Positions 23,901 through 31,979 of a stretch of 64,000 nt of DNA are shown piece by piece. The translations under genes were made by a program, and so were the position numbers. The stretch's first letter is position 1. Every line of letters begins with the position of its first letter. The DNA lies in NCBI RefSeq assembly GCF_051175315.1, contig NZ_CP195100.1, forward strand, positions 4,836,001 to 4,900,000, in the 5' to 3' direction. The DNA is from Tundrisphaera sp051175315 (GTDB taxonomy: Bacteria > Planctomycetota > Planctomycetia > Isosphaerales > Isosphaeraceae). A model generated the notes under the pieces. The model worked only from the letters and a program-made list of their open reading frames with translations, ran no database searches and had not been told where the DNA came from.

Positions 23901-25487
23901 TTATTCGCAGCAACCCGCCCCGATGGCGCCCTTCATGATCTCCGTCTTGAGGAGGAACGCCCCCTGGCTGACGACTTTTTGCCCGGCCTTCAGGCCCCAG
24001 GTGACTTCGAGCATGTCGGCCCGGTCGATGGGGCTGGTGGTCACCCGCTGGGGGCGATAGACCCCGTTGCCCTCGGGGAGGAAGACGACGTCCACCCCGT
24101 CCTTGCGCTGGACGGCCTCCTTCGGGACGACCAGGGCGGTGTGCTCGGAGCCGACCTGGATGGTGGCCTCGCCGAACTGGTTGGCCCGGAGCTTCCCGTT
24201 GGGGTTGGCGACCTCGGCCCGGATCCGGCTGGTCCGGGTCTGCTCGTTGACCTCGGCGCCGATCCAGGTCACCTGGCCGGTGGTGGCGAACCCATCGTCG
24301 GGGTTCCCGCCCGATATGGCGAAGCTCACCGCCTGGCCCGGCTTCACCTTCTGGATGTCGGCCTCGTAGACGTCGACCCAGACCCACATGCGCGAGGTGT
24401 CGGCGACCGCGAAAAGCTGGGTCGTCGATTGGACGGCCTCCCCCCGGACGGCGTGGCGGGCGACCACGGTCCCGTCGATCGGCGCGACGATGTTCAGGAG
24501 GTTCTTGATGTCCTTGGTCTTCTGGATCTCCAGGAGTTCGGCGTCGCCGAAGCCGAGGTTGCGGAGCTTCTGCTCGGCGTCCATCATGCCGGCCTGGGCC
24601 TGGTTCAGGGCCGTCATGACCTCCAGTTCCGCCTTGCCCGCCACGGCGCCGCTCTGGAACAGCGACTGCATCCGGTCGGCGGTCGCCCGGGCCAGCTTCA
24701 GCGAGGCCTCGGCGGTCAGGTACTGGGCCTTGGCCCCGCTCACCTCGGACGAGTCGACCACGGCGAGCAGCTCCCCCTGCTTGACGGGCTTCCCCAGGTC
24801 GGCCCTGACCTCGCGGATGTAGCCCGAGACGCGGGGCGTGATGTCGGCGAAGTGGTTGGCGTCGTAGGCGGTTTCCGCGTTGGCGATCAGCTGGTGGGCG
24901 TGGATGTCCTCGGCGACGGCCGCGACCTGGATGCCGATCTTGTCGGCGAGCAGCCCGGAGGCGAGCCGGACGGTCGCCAGCGGCTTGCGGCAGGCCTTCT
25001 CCGTCCCGACCTTGAAGATCGGGAGCGTCTTGCCCTCCGACGCGGCCTGGAGGCACTCCCGGCACAGGGCCTCGGGCTTGCCGTGGGCCGAGCACCAGCC
25101 GTCGTCCGGCTCGGCCAGCGCGGCGGAGGGTCCGGTGCCGCATTCCGGGCAAAAATGCTTCGGCAGGCCGTGCCCCTTGGGGCACATCTCGATGTTGTTC
25201 TTCTTCTCCACCTCCGGGTGGCAGAGCGTGCAGATGTCCTCGGGGAGGTCGCCGTGCTCCTTGCAGAGCAGCAGCTTCTCCTTGAGTTCCTCGTGGCAGA
25301 GGGTGCAGAACTTCTCGGGGACGCCGTGCTCCTTGCAGTAGAGGCCGGTGTCATCGGGCGTGGCCTCGGGGGCGGACCCCAGGCGGGCCCACGCGGGCAT
25401 CAGGTCGGGGCGGACCTTGGAGAGGCCCAGCCCCCCGGCCGCGACGGCCAGGAGGATCACGGACGAGACGATCAGCGTGCGCTTCAT
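23901..25487 (-). CDS. RND efflux adaptor (CzcB/CusB-like) with four N-terminal Cys/His repeats
   Basis: A 528-residue periplasmic adaptor of the metal RND pump. After a signal/anchor segment (LIVSSVILLAVAAGGLGL) come four repeats of about 27 residues with the pattern C-x2-3-HG-x2-P-x3-C-x2-C: C51-C64 (CKEHGVPEKFCTLC), C75-C89, C102-C116 and C132-C145. These look like metal ligands. From about residue 200 the normal fold follows: barrel and lipoyl halves (FADITPRVSGYIREVRADLG, NIVAPIDGTVVARHAVRGEA), an alpha-hairpin (about 265-330) and a beta-barrel (MWVWVDVYEADIQKVKPGQA). The protein ends IGAGCCE, a further Cys pair. It would hand metal to the permease encoded 16 bases downstream. I took ATG 25487; an upstream ATG is less likely. 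Confidence 0.9.
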   Translation of the reverse strand: MKRTLIVSSVILLAVAAGGLGLSKVRPDLMPAWARLGSAPEATPDDTGLYCKEHGVPEKFCTLCHEELKEKLLLCKEHGDLPEDICTLCHPEVEKKNNIEMCPKGHGLPKHFCPECGTGPSAALAEPDDGWCSAHGKPEALCRECLQAASEGKTLPIFKVGTEKACRKPLATVRLASGLLADKIGIQVAAVAEDIHAHQLIANAETAYDANHFADITPRVSGYIREVRADLGKPVKQGELLAVVDSSEVSGAKAQYLTAEASLKLARATADRMQSLFQSGAVAGKAELEVMTALNQAQAGMMDAEQKLRNLGFGDAELLEIQKTKDIKNLLNIVAPIDGTVVARHAVRGEAVQSTTQLFAVADTSRMWVWVDVYEADIQKVKPGQAVSFAISGGNPDDGFATTGQVTWIGAEVNEQTRTSRIRAEVANPNGKLRANQFGEATIQVGSEHTALVVPKEAVQRKDGVDVVFLPEGNGVYRPQRVTTSPIDRADMLEVTWGLKAGQKVVSQGAFLLKTEIMKGAIGAGCCE

Positions 25488-25676
25488 CGGATTGTTCCCG
25501 CTGCGTGCCAGTGGACCACGGACCATCCGCCCTCTCGCCCGGGAAAGTCCCCGAGGAGTCGTGGCGATGGCGGAATCACGCGGTTGTCGGGCCGGCCGGG
25601 GAGGGGGCCGGGAGGCGACGGGGCGCGGGCGCGCAGGGGCGTCCGGCCTCGGTGCCTCGTTGCGGACGGGCCCGAC

Positions 25677-26048
25677 TCAGCAGCGGAAATTCTGGAGGAA
25701 TGCCCTCACGGCCGATGGGCTCCCCCAGGCGGCCAGGCCGGCGGGGGTGCCGTCCCGGGTGAGGTGGGACGGCGCGTGGGACGGGCCGTGGGCCATCAGC
25801 CCCGCGAGCACCCCCAGGGGCAGCGGCAGGCCGATGGCGTCGATGCCCGGGACCCGGACGTCGCCGTTCGGGACGGCCCCCCGGCAGACGCAGCTATCCG
25901 CGTCCTCGGGGCAATGGGCCGGGGCCGGCGCCCCGGGCTGGCCCGTGCCGTGATGCTCGTGCGCACCCCCCACCGCCTCGGCCGCCCCGCACAGGAAGGG
26001 GCAGGCCAGGATCAGGCCGGTCAGGAAGAGGGTGAAGGCGGTTCGCAC
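25677..26048 (-). CDS. His/Cys-containing exported protein of the metal-efflux operon
   Basis: A short exported protein (about 123 residues from a likely GTG at 26048; the frame is open to 26111). It starts VRTAFTLFLTGLILACPFLCG, a signal peptide with Cys residues near the cleavage site, then AHEHHGTGQ and HCPEDADSCVCRG, a His- and Cys-bearing stretch that may bind metal, and further His in MAHGPSHAPSHL. It stands first in the minus-strand run with the RND adaptor and permease, about 190 bases upstream of the adaptor. I infer a periplasmic metal-binding or sensing role. The start codon is uncertain. Confidence 0.6.
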   Translation of the reverse strand: MRTAFTLFLTGLILACPFLCGAAEAVGGAHEHHGTGQPGAPAPAHCPEDADSCVCRGAVPNGDVRVPGIDAIGLPLPLGVLAGLMAHGPSHAPSHLTRDGTPAGLAAWGSPSAVRAFLQNFRC

Positions 26049-26285
26049 GTTCGGAGCCCGGGGAAGGGAGAGGGATGCCCCAACTCCTAGAGTAGGGCAG
26101 ACGCCGCGCACGTCAAGCGAGGTTTCGGCGTCCGCGGGGGATCGCCGCGCCTCTTCTCATCTCATCGGGCGGCCGGGATGGGATCTGAAGCCCGAATGCC
26201 GCCGAGCGGCCGGCATCATTCCTGCCGATGGATCGACCCGATCGCTTCGATTTCGACCCCATACCCCCCGGAGGGATGACCGACG

Positions 26286-26621
26286 ATGTCCCGCCCCGAT
26301 CCCGACCTCGCGGGCACCCCGACCCGCGCCGAGGTCGATGCCATGGCCGGCCCGGTCCTGCTGGAATTCGGCGCGACCTGGTGCGGCCACTGCCGACAGC
26401 TGGCCCCCCAACTGGCGAAGGCCCTGGAGGCCCACCCCGACGTCCGCCACATCAAGGTAGAAGACGGGCCCGGCCGGCCGCTCGGCCGGTCGTTCCGCGT
26501 GACCCTGTGGCCGACCCTGGTCTTCCTCCGCGACGGAATGGTCGTCCGCCAGGTCGCCCGGCCGTCGCGGCCCGAGGTCGTCGCCGGGCTGGGCGAGATC
26601 GACGGATCGGCGGATTCGTAA
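26286..26621 (+). CDS. Thioredoxin family protein with CGHC active site
   Basis: A 111-residue single-domain thioredoxin fold: VLLEFGATWCGHCRQLAPQL carries the active site C-G-H-C as in protein disulfide isomerase (thioredoxin has CGPC), and RVTLWPTLVFLRDG carries the cis-proline loop. No signal peptide is visible, so it acts in the cytoplasm. The histidine at the third position makes the disulfide more oxidising than in thioredoxin, so isomerase or oxidase-like behaviour is possible. It lies divergent to the metal-efflux operon, across about 240 bases that should hold both promoters, and may be part of a thiol or metal stress response. Confidence 0.85.
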   Translation: MSRPDPDLAGTPTRAEVDAMAGPVLLEFGATWCGHCRQLAPQLAKALEAHPDVRHIKVEDGPGRPLGRSFRVTLWPTLVFLRDGMVVRQVARPSRPEVVAGLGEIDGSADS

Positions 26622-26803
26622 GGTTCGGTCATCTATCCGCCGGGGCGACGCGTTGGTTATGATCCTTGGAGACTATTCGTCACGCCGGCGCGGGTGAGGC
26701 CCCGCCCGGATCATCTCCGACGACCGATCCGTCGCCGAGCCCCGGGCGAGGCCGCCGCCGCCCGCGCCCGACCGACGATCGGCAGACATCCTGGGGAAGA
26801 TCG

Positions 26804-29401
26804 ATGCTCCGTGGACTGACCCTCATCGCCGGCTCCGCGATCGCCTTCGGGCTCGCCGGCGCGGCCCCCGCGCCGGCCGCCGATCGCGAACTGCGCCCGC
26901 CCGCCGTGCCCCTGATCGCCTGCGACCCGTACTTCAGCGTCTGGTCGAACGCCAACCGGCTGACCGACGCCCCGACCCGGCACTGGACCGGGAAGAGGCA
27001 GGCGCTCTCCAGCTCCATCCGGGTCGACGGCAAGCCGTATCGCCTGATGGGGAACGAGCCGAAGGCGGTCCCGCCCCTGGAACAGACCTCGGTGAAGGTC
27101 CTGCCGACCCGGACGATCTACACGTTCGAAGGGGCCGGCGTCGGCGTCACCCTCACGTTCATGACCGCCGCGCTGCCCGACGACCTGGACGTCCTGTCCC
27201 GGCCCCTGACCTACGTGACCTGGGATGTGGCCTCCCGCGACGGCAAGGGCCACGCGGCCAGGGTCTACTTCGGGGCCAGCTCCGAGCTGGCGGTCGACAC
27301 CCCCGACCAGAAGGTGATCTGGAGCCGCGAGACGGTAGGAGACCTGACCGTGCTCAAGGTCGGGACCGAGGACCAGCCCGTGCTCCGCCGCAAGGGGGAC
27401 GACCTCCGGATCGACTGGGGCCATGCCTACGTCGCCGCGAAGGGCGAGGGGAGCATCTCCTCGATCGGGATGGAGCAGCAACTCGCCGATGCATTGGTCT
27501 CGGGTCCGGGCATGCAGAAGCGCCCCAGGCAGACCCAATCGCAAGCGGTCCGGGAGGGCGTGCCGACCCTGGCGTTCGCGTTCGACCTCGGCACCGTCGC
27601 GGCCGATCGTCCGGCGAATCGCCACCTGATCGTGGCCTACGACGACGAATACTCGATCAGCTTCTTCGGCAAGAAGCTCCGCCCCTACTGGCGGCGCAAC
27701 GGCGCCGATGCCGCCCAACTCCTGAAGCAGGGCGAGGCCGAATACGAATCGCTGCTCAAGCGCTGCGTCGCGTTCGATGACGAGCTGATGGCCGACCTCG
27801 CGAAGGCGGGCGGGGCCAGGTACGCCGCGATCGCCGGGCTGGCCTATCGCCAGTCATTGGCCGCCCACAAGCTCGTCGCGGACGCCAACGGCCAGCCCCT
27901 GCTGTTCTCCAAGGAGAATTTCAGCAACGGCTGCATCGCCACGGTGGACATCACCTACCCGACCGACCCGATCTTCCTCCTGCTCAGCCCGACATTGGCC
28001 AAGGCGTCGCTGGCGACCGTCCTGGGCTATGCTGCCTCGGACCGCTGGAAGTTCCCGTTCGCCCCGCACGACATCGGCACCTATCCGCTGGCCAACGGCC
28101 AGGTCTACGGCGGCGGCGAGCGGAGCGAGGACGACCAGATGCCCGTCGAGGAGACCGGCAACGTCCTGATCCTGCTGGCGGCCATCGCCAAGGTGGAGGG
28201 GAACGCCGACTTCGCCGCCTCCTACTGGCCGACGCTGAGCAACTGGGCCAAGTACCTGGAGGCCAAGGGGTTCGACCCCGAGAACCAGCTCTGCACCGAC
28301 GACTTCGCCGGCCACCTGGCGCACAACGTCAACCTCTCCGCCAAGGCGATCATGGGCATCGCTTCCTTCGGCTACCTGTGCGACCTCAAGGGGGAGAAAG
28401 AGGAGGGGGCCCGCTACCGCGCCGTGGCCGCCGCTCTGGCCAAACGCTGGGTCCAGGAGGCGACCGAGGGCGACCACACCCGCCTGGCGTTCGACCGCCC
28501 CGGCTCTTGGAGCCAGAAGTACAACCTGGTCTGGGACCGCCTGCTCGGCTTCAACCTGTTCCCGGCCGAGGTGTTCCGGTCGGAGATCGCGTTCTATCTC
28601 CGGAATCAGAACGCCTACGGCCTGCCGCTCGACAGCCGCAAGACCTACACCAAGCTCGACTGGATCGTCTGGACCGCCACCATGGCCGACGACCCGGCCG
28701 ACTTCGAGGCCCTGATCGCGCCGGTGTATCGGTTCCTGGACGAGACGCCGACCCGCGTGCCGATGTGCGACTGGTACGACACCCAGGACGCGAAGCAGTC
28801 CGGCTTCCAGGCGCGGTCGGTGGTCGGCGGCGTGTTCATCAAGATGCTCGCCGACCCGTCGACCTGGAAGAAGTGGGCGTCCCGCGACAAGGCCAGGGCC
28901 TCCGACTGGGCCCCGTTGCCCAGGCCGCCCGCCCTCACGGCGGTCGTCCCCACCGCCCGGGACCAGGCCGCGTCCTGGCGGATGACGACCCGCAAGCCGG
29001 CCGAGGGCTGGGCCGATCCCGGCTTCGACGACTCGGGTTGGGCCAAGGCCGAAGGGGGCTTCGGCACCCGGTCGACCCCGGGCACGGCGGGCGCCCTGCG
29101 GACCGAGTGGAACACGCCGGACATCTGGATCCGCCGCGAGTTCACGATGCCCGAGGGCTCGTTCGCCGACCTCCAACTCTCCTGCTTCCACGACGAGGAC
29201 GCCGAGATCACCATCAACGGCGTCCCCGCCGCCCGGCTCTCGGGCTTCACCACCGATTATGACCTCGTGCCGATCAACCCCAAGGCCCGCGCCACGCTCA
29301 AGCCGGGCCAGAACGTGATCGCCGTCCACTGCCACCAGACGACCGGCGGCCAGTACATCGACGTCGGCGTCGTGGACGTGAAGGAGGGCGGCGGGAAGTA
29401 A
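26804..29401 (+). CDS. Secreted glutaminase A-like protein with C-terminal jelly-roll
   Basis: An 865-residue exported protein. The signal peptide (GLTLIAGSAIAFGLAGAAPA) is followed by RPPAVPLIACDPYFSVWSNA, the opening of the fungal glutaminase A/DUF5127-DUF4965-DUF1793 family, then the conserved LAYRQSLAAHKLV, LFSKENFSNGCIATVDITYP and DDFAGHLAHNVNLSAKAIMG of the alpha/alpha-barrel. The family hydrolyses glutamine to glutamate outside the cell, though members in bacteria are mostly untested. After about residue 700 a beta-sandwich domain (SWRMTTRKPAEGW, IWIRREFTMPEGSF, FHDEDAEITINGV, NVIAVHCHQTTGG) resembles a glycosidase galactose-binding jelly roll. The start at 26804 has GGGGAAG 5 bases upstream. 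A strong hairpin follows the gene. Confidence 0.85.
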   Translation: MLRGLTLIAGSAIAFGLAGAAPAPAADRELRPPAVPLIACDPYFSVWSNANRLTDAPTRHWTGKRQALSSSIRVDGKPYRLMGNEPKAVPPLEQTSVKVLPTRTIYTFEGAGVGVTLTFMTAALPDDLDVLSRPLTYVTWDVASRDGKGHAARVYFGASSELAVDTPDQKVIWSRETVGDLTVLKVGTEDQPVLRRKGDDLRIDWGHAYVAAKGEGSISSIGMEQQLADALVSGPGMQKRPRQTQSQAVREGVPTLAFAFDLGTVAADRPANRHLIVAYDDEYSISFFGKKLRPYWRRNGADAAQLLKQGEAEYESLLKRCVAFDDELMADLAKAGGARYAAIAGLAYRQSLAAHKLVADANGQPLLFSKENFSNGCIATVDITYPTDPIFLLLSPTLAKASLATVLGYAASDRWKFPFAPHDIGTYPLANGQVYGGGERSEDDQMPVEETGNVLILLAAIAKVEGNADFAASYWPTLSNWAKYLEAKGFDPENQLCTDDFAGHLAHNVNLSAKAIMGIASFGYLCDLKGEKEEGARYRAVAAALAKRWVQEATEGDHTRLAFDRPGSWSQKYNLVWDRLLGFNLFPAEVFRSEIAFYLRNQNAYGLPLDSRKTYTKLDWIVWTATMADDPADFEALIAPVYRFLDETPTRVPMCDWYDTQDAKQSGFQARSVVGGVFIKMLADPSTWKKWASRDKARASDWAPLPRPPALTAVVPTARDQAASWRMTTRKPAEGWADPGFDDSGWAKAEGGFGTRSTPGTAGALRTEWNTPDIWIRREFTMPEGSFADLQLSCFHDEDAEITINGVPAARLSGFTTDYDLVPINPKARATLKPGQNVIAVHCHQTTGGQYIDVGVVDVKEGGGK

Positions 29402-29440
29402 GGTTGAGGATCCCCGGCGATCGCCCGGCATATCCCTCGA

Positions 29441-29477
29441 CGCCCCTCGCGGATCGTCCGGCGATTCGCGAGGGGCG
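29441..29477 (+). terminator. Hairpin terminator of the glutaminase-like gene
   Basis: Two 16-base arms (29441-29456 and 29462-29477; CGCCCCTCGCGGATCG) pair fully apart from one G-U position, around a 5-base loop, 40 bases after the stop codon at 29401. The strength and position fit a transcription end. Confidence 0.75.
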
Positions 29478-29784
29478 ATCGCCGCTTGCCGTTCCCGCGG
29501 GCGATGGGCCATGATAGAGTCGGGAGGATCGTCGGAACCGGACCATGCCCGAGACTCGCCGTCCGGGAAGTCTGGATCGGGAGGGGGGGCCGGCTCGATC
29601 TTGATCGAGTCGGGCCGATGGCCGGCGCGTGCGACCTCCCGCCCGATTTCGATCCAATCCCCCGGCCCGACGAACGAAGACCCGGTTGACGCGCCCGGCC
29701 GGGGCGCCGGCCCGGTGATTGCCCCGACCCCGATGCGATGGCCCGCCCGCCCGGCGGGGAGTCGCCGATCCCGAGGATCCTGCC
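29478..29784. other. Intergenic region without a recognisable gene
   Basis: About 307 bases between the terminator and the next gene. A 7-base inverted repeat (CTCGATC / GATCGAG) lies near 29595. I see no RNA gene or conserved product. It probably holds the promoter of the cluster that follows. Confidence 0.4.
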
Positions 29785-30768
29785 ATGCGTCAGCGAACGA
29801 ATCGCCGCCCCCGGTTGCTGATGGCGTGGCCCACCCTGGCCCTGGCGGCGGTCGCCCTGGCGGCGTCGGCCCGGCCGGCGTCGGCGGGCAAGATGGCGTG
29901 GCTCGACGAGGTGGTCCAGGAGGTCATCGTCGAGGCCCGCGCCGGCGGCAAGGCGATGGCCAACGGGGAATCCTCGGCCATCCGCGCCGGGGGCAAGCTG
30001 TTCGTCCGCGAGGCCGACGAGGGGCTGGAGGCGATCGCCCGCCGCTCCGAAGGGATCGCCCGCGCCGGCGGCAAGGTCGAGGCGCCCAGCGAGGCCCTGC
30101 TCAACGCCCGGTTCCGCCGCCTGATCCGCCCGGATGCCGACGCCGCCCGCGCCTTCGGCAACCTCGCCCCCGCCGAGAAGAAAGTGGTGGTCGAGATGGG
30201 CGAGGCCGCGCAGAGCCTGGCCCGGCGCTATCCCGGCCAGGCCGAGGCGATGGTCCGCGAGCTGGGCACGGAAGGCCTGTCGGCCGTCCGGGTCTACGGC
30301 GACGACATCGCCGAGGTGGTCGTCAAGGAAGGCCCCGAATCCCTGGGCGTGCTCCGCAAGACGGGCCGGGGGGGCTGGGAGTTCTTCACCGGGACGGTCC
30401 TGCCCCACAAGAAGAAGCTGGCCGCCGCCGGCGTCCTGGCCCTGTTCCTGGCCGACCCCGACAAGTTCGTCGACACCGCCGGCCGCGTCACCGAATACGC
30501 GGTCAACGAGTTCGCCAGGGCCGGGCTCAACCTGGCCGGCGCCGTCGGCGCCGGGGCCGCCCGCGGCCTGGAGGGCTCGATCGGCACGACCCTGGCCGCC
30601 TACGGCCTCAACCATGCGGTGCTCCGCTACCTCGGCATGGGCCTGGCGGGCCTGCTGGTCATCGGCTCGGCCATGGTCCTGCTCGGCCTGCCGGTCCGCT
30701 GGATGCTCCGCCCGATCACCGGCCCGCTGCGGCTGCTGCGGGGCCGTCGCGCCGTCCCGACCCGCTGA
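29785..30768 (+). CDS. Exported membrane protein of unknown function, 327 residues
   Basis: The protein starts with a signal sequence (LMAWPTLALAAVALAASARP) and has a long Ala/Glu-rich periplasmic part with repeated ARAGGKxxx and IRAGGKLFV phrases (residues about 45-110). It ends in two transmembrane helices (KLAAAGVLALFLA and LGMGLAGLLVIGSAMVLLGL) and a basic tail. This tandem structure of exported helical domain plus C-terminal anchors is seen in planctomycete proteins of unknown role. GAGG stands 9 bases before the start. The next gene follows at 50 bases, so this may be the first gene of the cluster reaching to the GTPase. Confidence 0.7.
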   Translation: MRQRTNRRPRLLMAWPTLALAAVALAASARPASAGKMAWLDEVVQEVIVEARAGGKAMANGESSAIRAGGKLFVREADEGLEAIARRSEGIARAGGKVEAPSEALLNARFRRLIRPDADAARAFGNLAPAEKKVVVEMGEAAQSLARRYPGQAEAMVRELGTEGLSAVRVYGDDIAEVVVKEGPESLGVLRKTGRGGWEFFTGTVLPHKKKLAAAGVLALFLADPDKFVDTAGRVTEYAVNEFARAGLNLAGAVGAGAARGLEGSIGTTLAAYGLNHAVLRYLGMGLAGLLVIGSAMVLLGLPVRWMLRPITGPLRLLRGRRAVPTR

Positions 30769-30818
30769 GCGGGTGGCCGCCACTTCGAGGAGACCGACGA
30801 CCGCCGGAGGAGGATCGC

Positions 30819-31301
30819 ATGGCGACGCGGATGCGGGGGGGGAGGCCGGAGACCACGATCGTGGCGGACATCGTCGCGATCAAGGAGGAGTCGATCCCGC
30901 TGGTCGTCAAGGTCAAGGCCATGAAGGACGCCGCCAAGATCGGCGTCCCCTGGCTGGCCGAGGAGATCGGCCAGCTGGTCGCCAACGGCTACATCGTCGA
31001 CTTCGGGATGTTCGTGGACCTCGACGAGATCCGGATCATCCGGGTGGGCGAAGGCGGCGCGGTCGAAACCGTTTGCATCTTGCCGATGGCCGAGATCCTC
31101 GGGACCTACGACTCGAGTGTCGTCGATCGCCGCATCCACCAGGATTATCTCCAGAGGCTCGTCGCAAGGTGGTTGGAGCATTTCGCGAAAAGCTATTTTC
31201 CCGGCACCCCGCCAGGCGTCGACCGGATCCGCTCGCTCGGACTTGCCGACCTGCTTGAGGGCGCCGAGGTCGAGGAACGATCCGAGTTCATCGTTCGTTG
31301 A
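30819..31301 (+). CDS. Conserved protein upstream of a PIN nuclease, 160 residues
   Basis: A soluble 160-residue protein. The first half (TTIVADIVAIKEESIPLVVK, IGVPWLAEEIGQLVANGYIV) and the second half (SVVDRRIHQDYLQRLVARWL, then YFPGTPPG and GLADLLEGAEVEERSEF) resemble a family I recall from cyanobacteria, also placed before PIN-domain genes. A very strong GGAGGAGG stands 5 bases before the ATG. Its stop overlaps or touches the PIN start, so the two are coupled. By position it could be an antitoxin or a partner nuclease subunit; I see no DNA-binding motif. GC drops in this gene relative to the upstream one. Confidence 0.65.
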   Translation: MATRMRGGRPETTIVADIVAIKEESIPLVVKVKAMKDAAKIGVPWLAEEIGQLVANGYIVDFGMFVDLDEIRIIRVGEGGAVETVCILPMAEILGTYDSSVVDRRIHQDYLQRLVARWLEHFAKSYFPGTPPGVDRIRSLGLADLLEGAEVEERSEFIVR

Positions 31302-31303
31302 TT

Positions 31304-31903
31304 GTGTATATCGAGACGAACTTCCTGGTCGGCTATGCCTCGGGGCGCGACCCGGGAGCGGTGGATCTCCTGGCAGCCGCATCGAAGGGCATCCGCCTCG
31401 CCGTCCCCGGGGTCTGCTTCATGGAAGCACTCTCCCTGATCGAAGCAGAGCGGAAGCGGACTCATCGCCTCGGCGATGACCTCGGCAACGAGCGGCGATC
31501 GGCAGAGCTTGATCTCGTCTCGTCGGACTCGCCCGGTTTGGCCCTCCGCCTCGCACAAGCCCAATCAGGCGTTAGCAAGCGTTTCGAGGTCTTCTCGGAT
31601 CGACTGGATGAGGTGTTTCTGATCCTTTCCGACGTGGCGGAAATCATTTCTGTTTCTTCAACAGTCCTCCGGTCCCACACCGATCGGAAGGCGATTGCGG
31701 AGCCGACCGACAACTTGATCCTGGCCTGCATCCTGGATCACGCCGCCGATCATCACGGTACTCGCAAGGCGTTCTTCTCGGAGAACCGGAAAGACTTCTC
31801 CCAGAACACATTCGTGGCCGGGTTGCTCAAAGACGCAGGGATCAAATATTTCGGCCAGGCCGCGAAGTTGTTGGAGTGGGCCGGATCGGGGTCGGGGGCG
31901 TAG
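31304..31903 (+). CDS. PIN domain-containing protein (putative ribonuclease)
   Basis: A protein of about 200 residues with a PIN-like fold. Its N-terminus VYIETNFLVGYASGRD carries Glu where most PIN proteins have the first Asp (VYxDTNxL). VPGVCFMEALSLIEAERK gives the second acidic residue, and PTDNLILACILDHA and AFFSENRKDFS give the third and fourth. PIN domains are metal-dependent RNases, often toxins. It starts at GTG 31304, or at TTG 31298, which overlaps the stop of the upstream gene as TTGA. Lower GC than the flanks suggests a mobile module. The next gene begins 76 bases downstream. Confidence 0.75.
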   Translation: MYIETNFLVGYASGRDPGAVDLLAAASKGIRLAVPGVCFMEALSLIEAERKRTHRLGDDLGNERRSAELDLVSSDSPGLALRLAQAQSGVSKRFEVFSDRLDEVFLILSDVAEIISVSSTVLRSHTDRKAIAEPTDNLILACILDHAADHHGTRKAFFSENRKDFSQNTFVAGLLKDAGIKYFGQAAKLLEWAGSGSGA

Positions 31904-31979
31904 AATCGGGCGAGGTCCCGGCGGGAGAGGCCGGGGGGCGGGACGAGGGTCGAGGTCCAGGAGGAGTCGAGTTCAGGCC

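Noticed and set aside
20603..23938. A 1111-codon open frame on the plus strand across the RND permease
   Set aside because: Antisense shadow: the opposite frame encodes a full CzcA-like pump with all family motifs.
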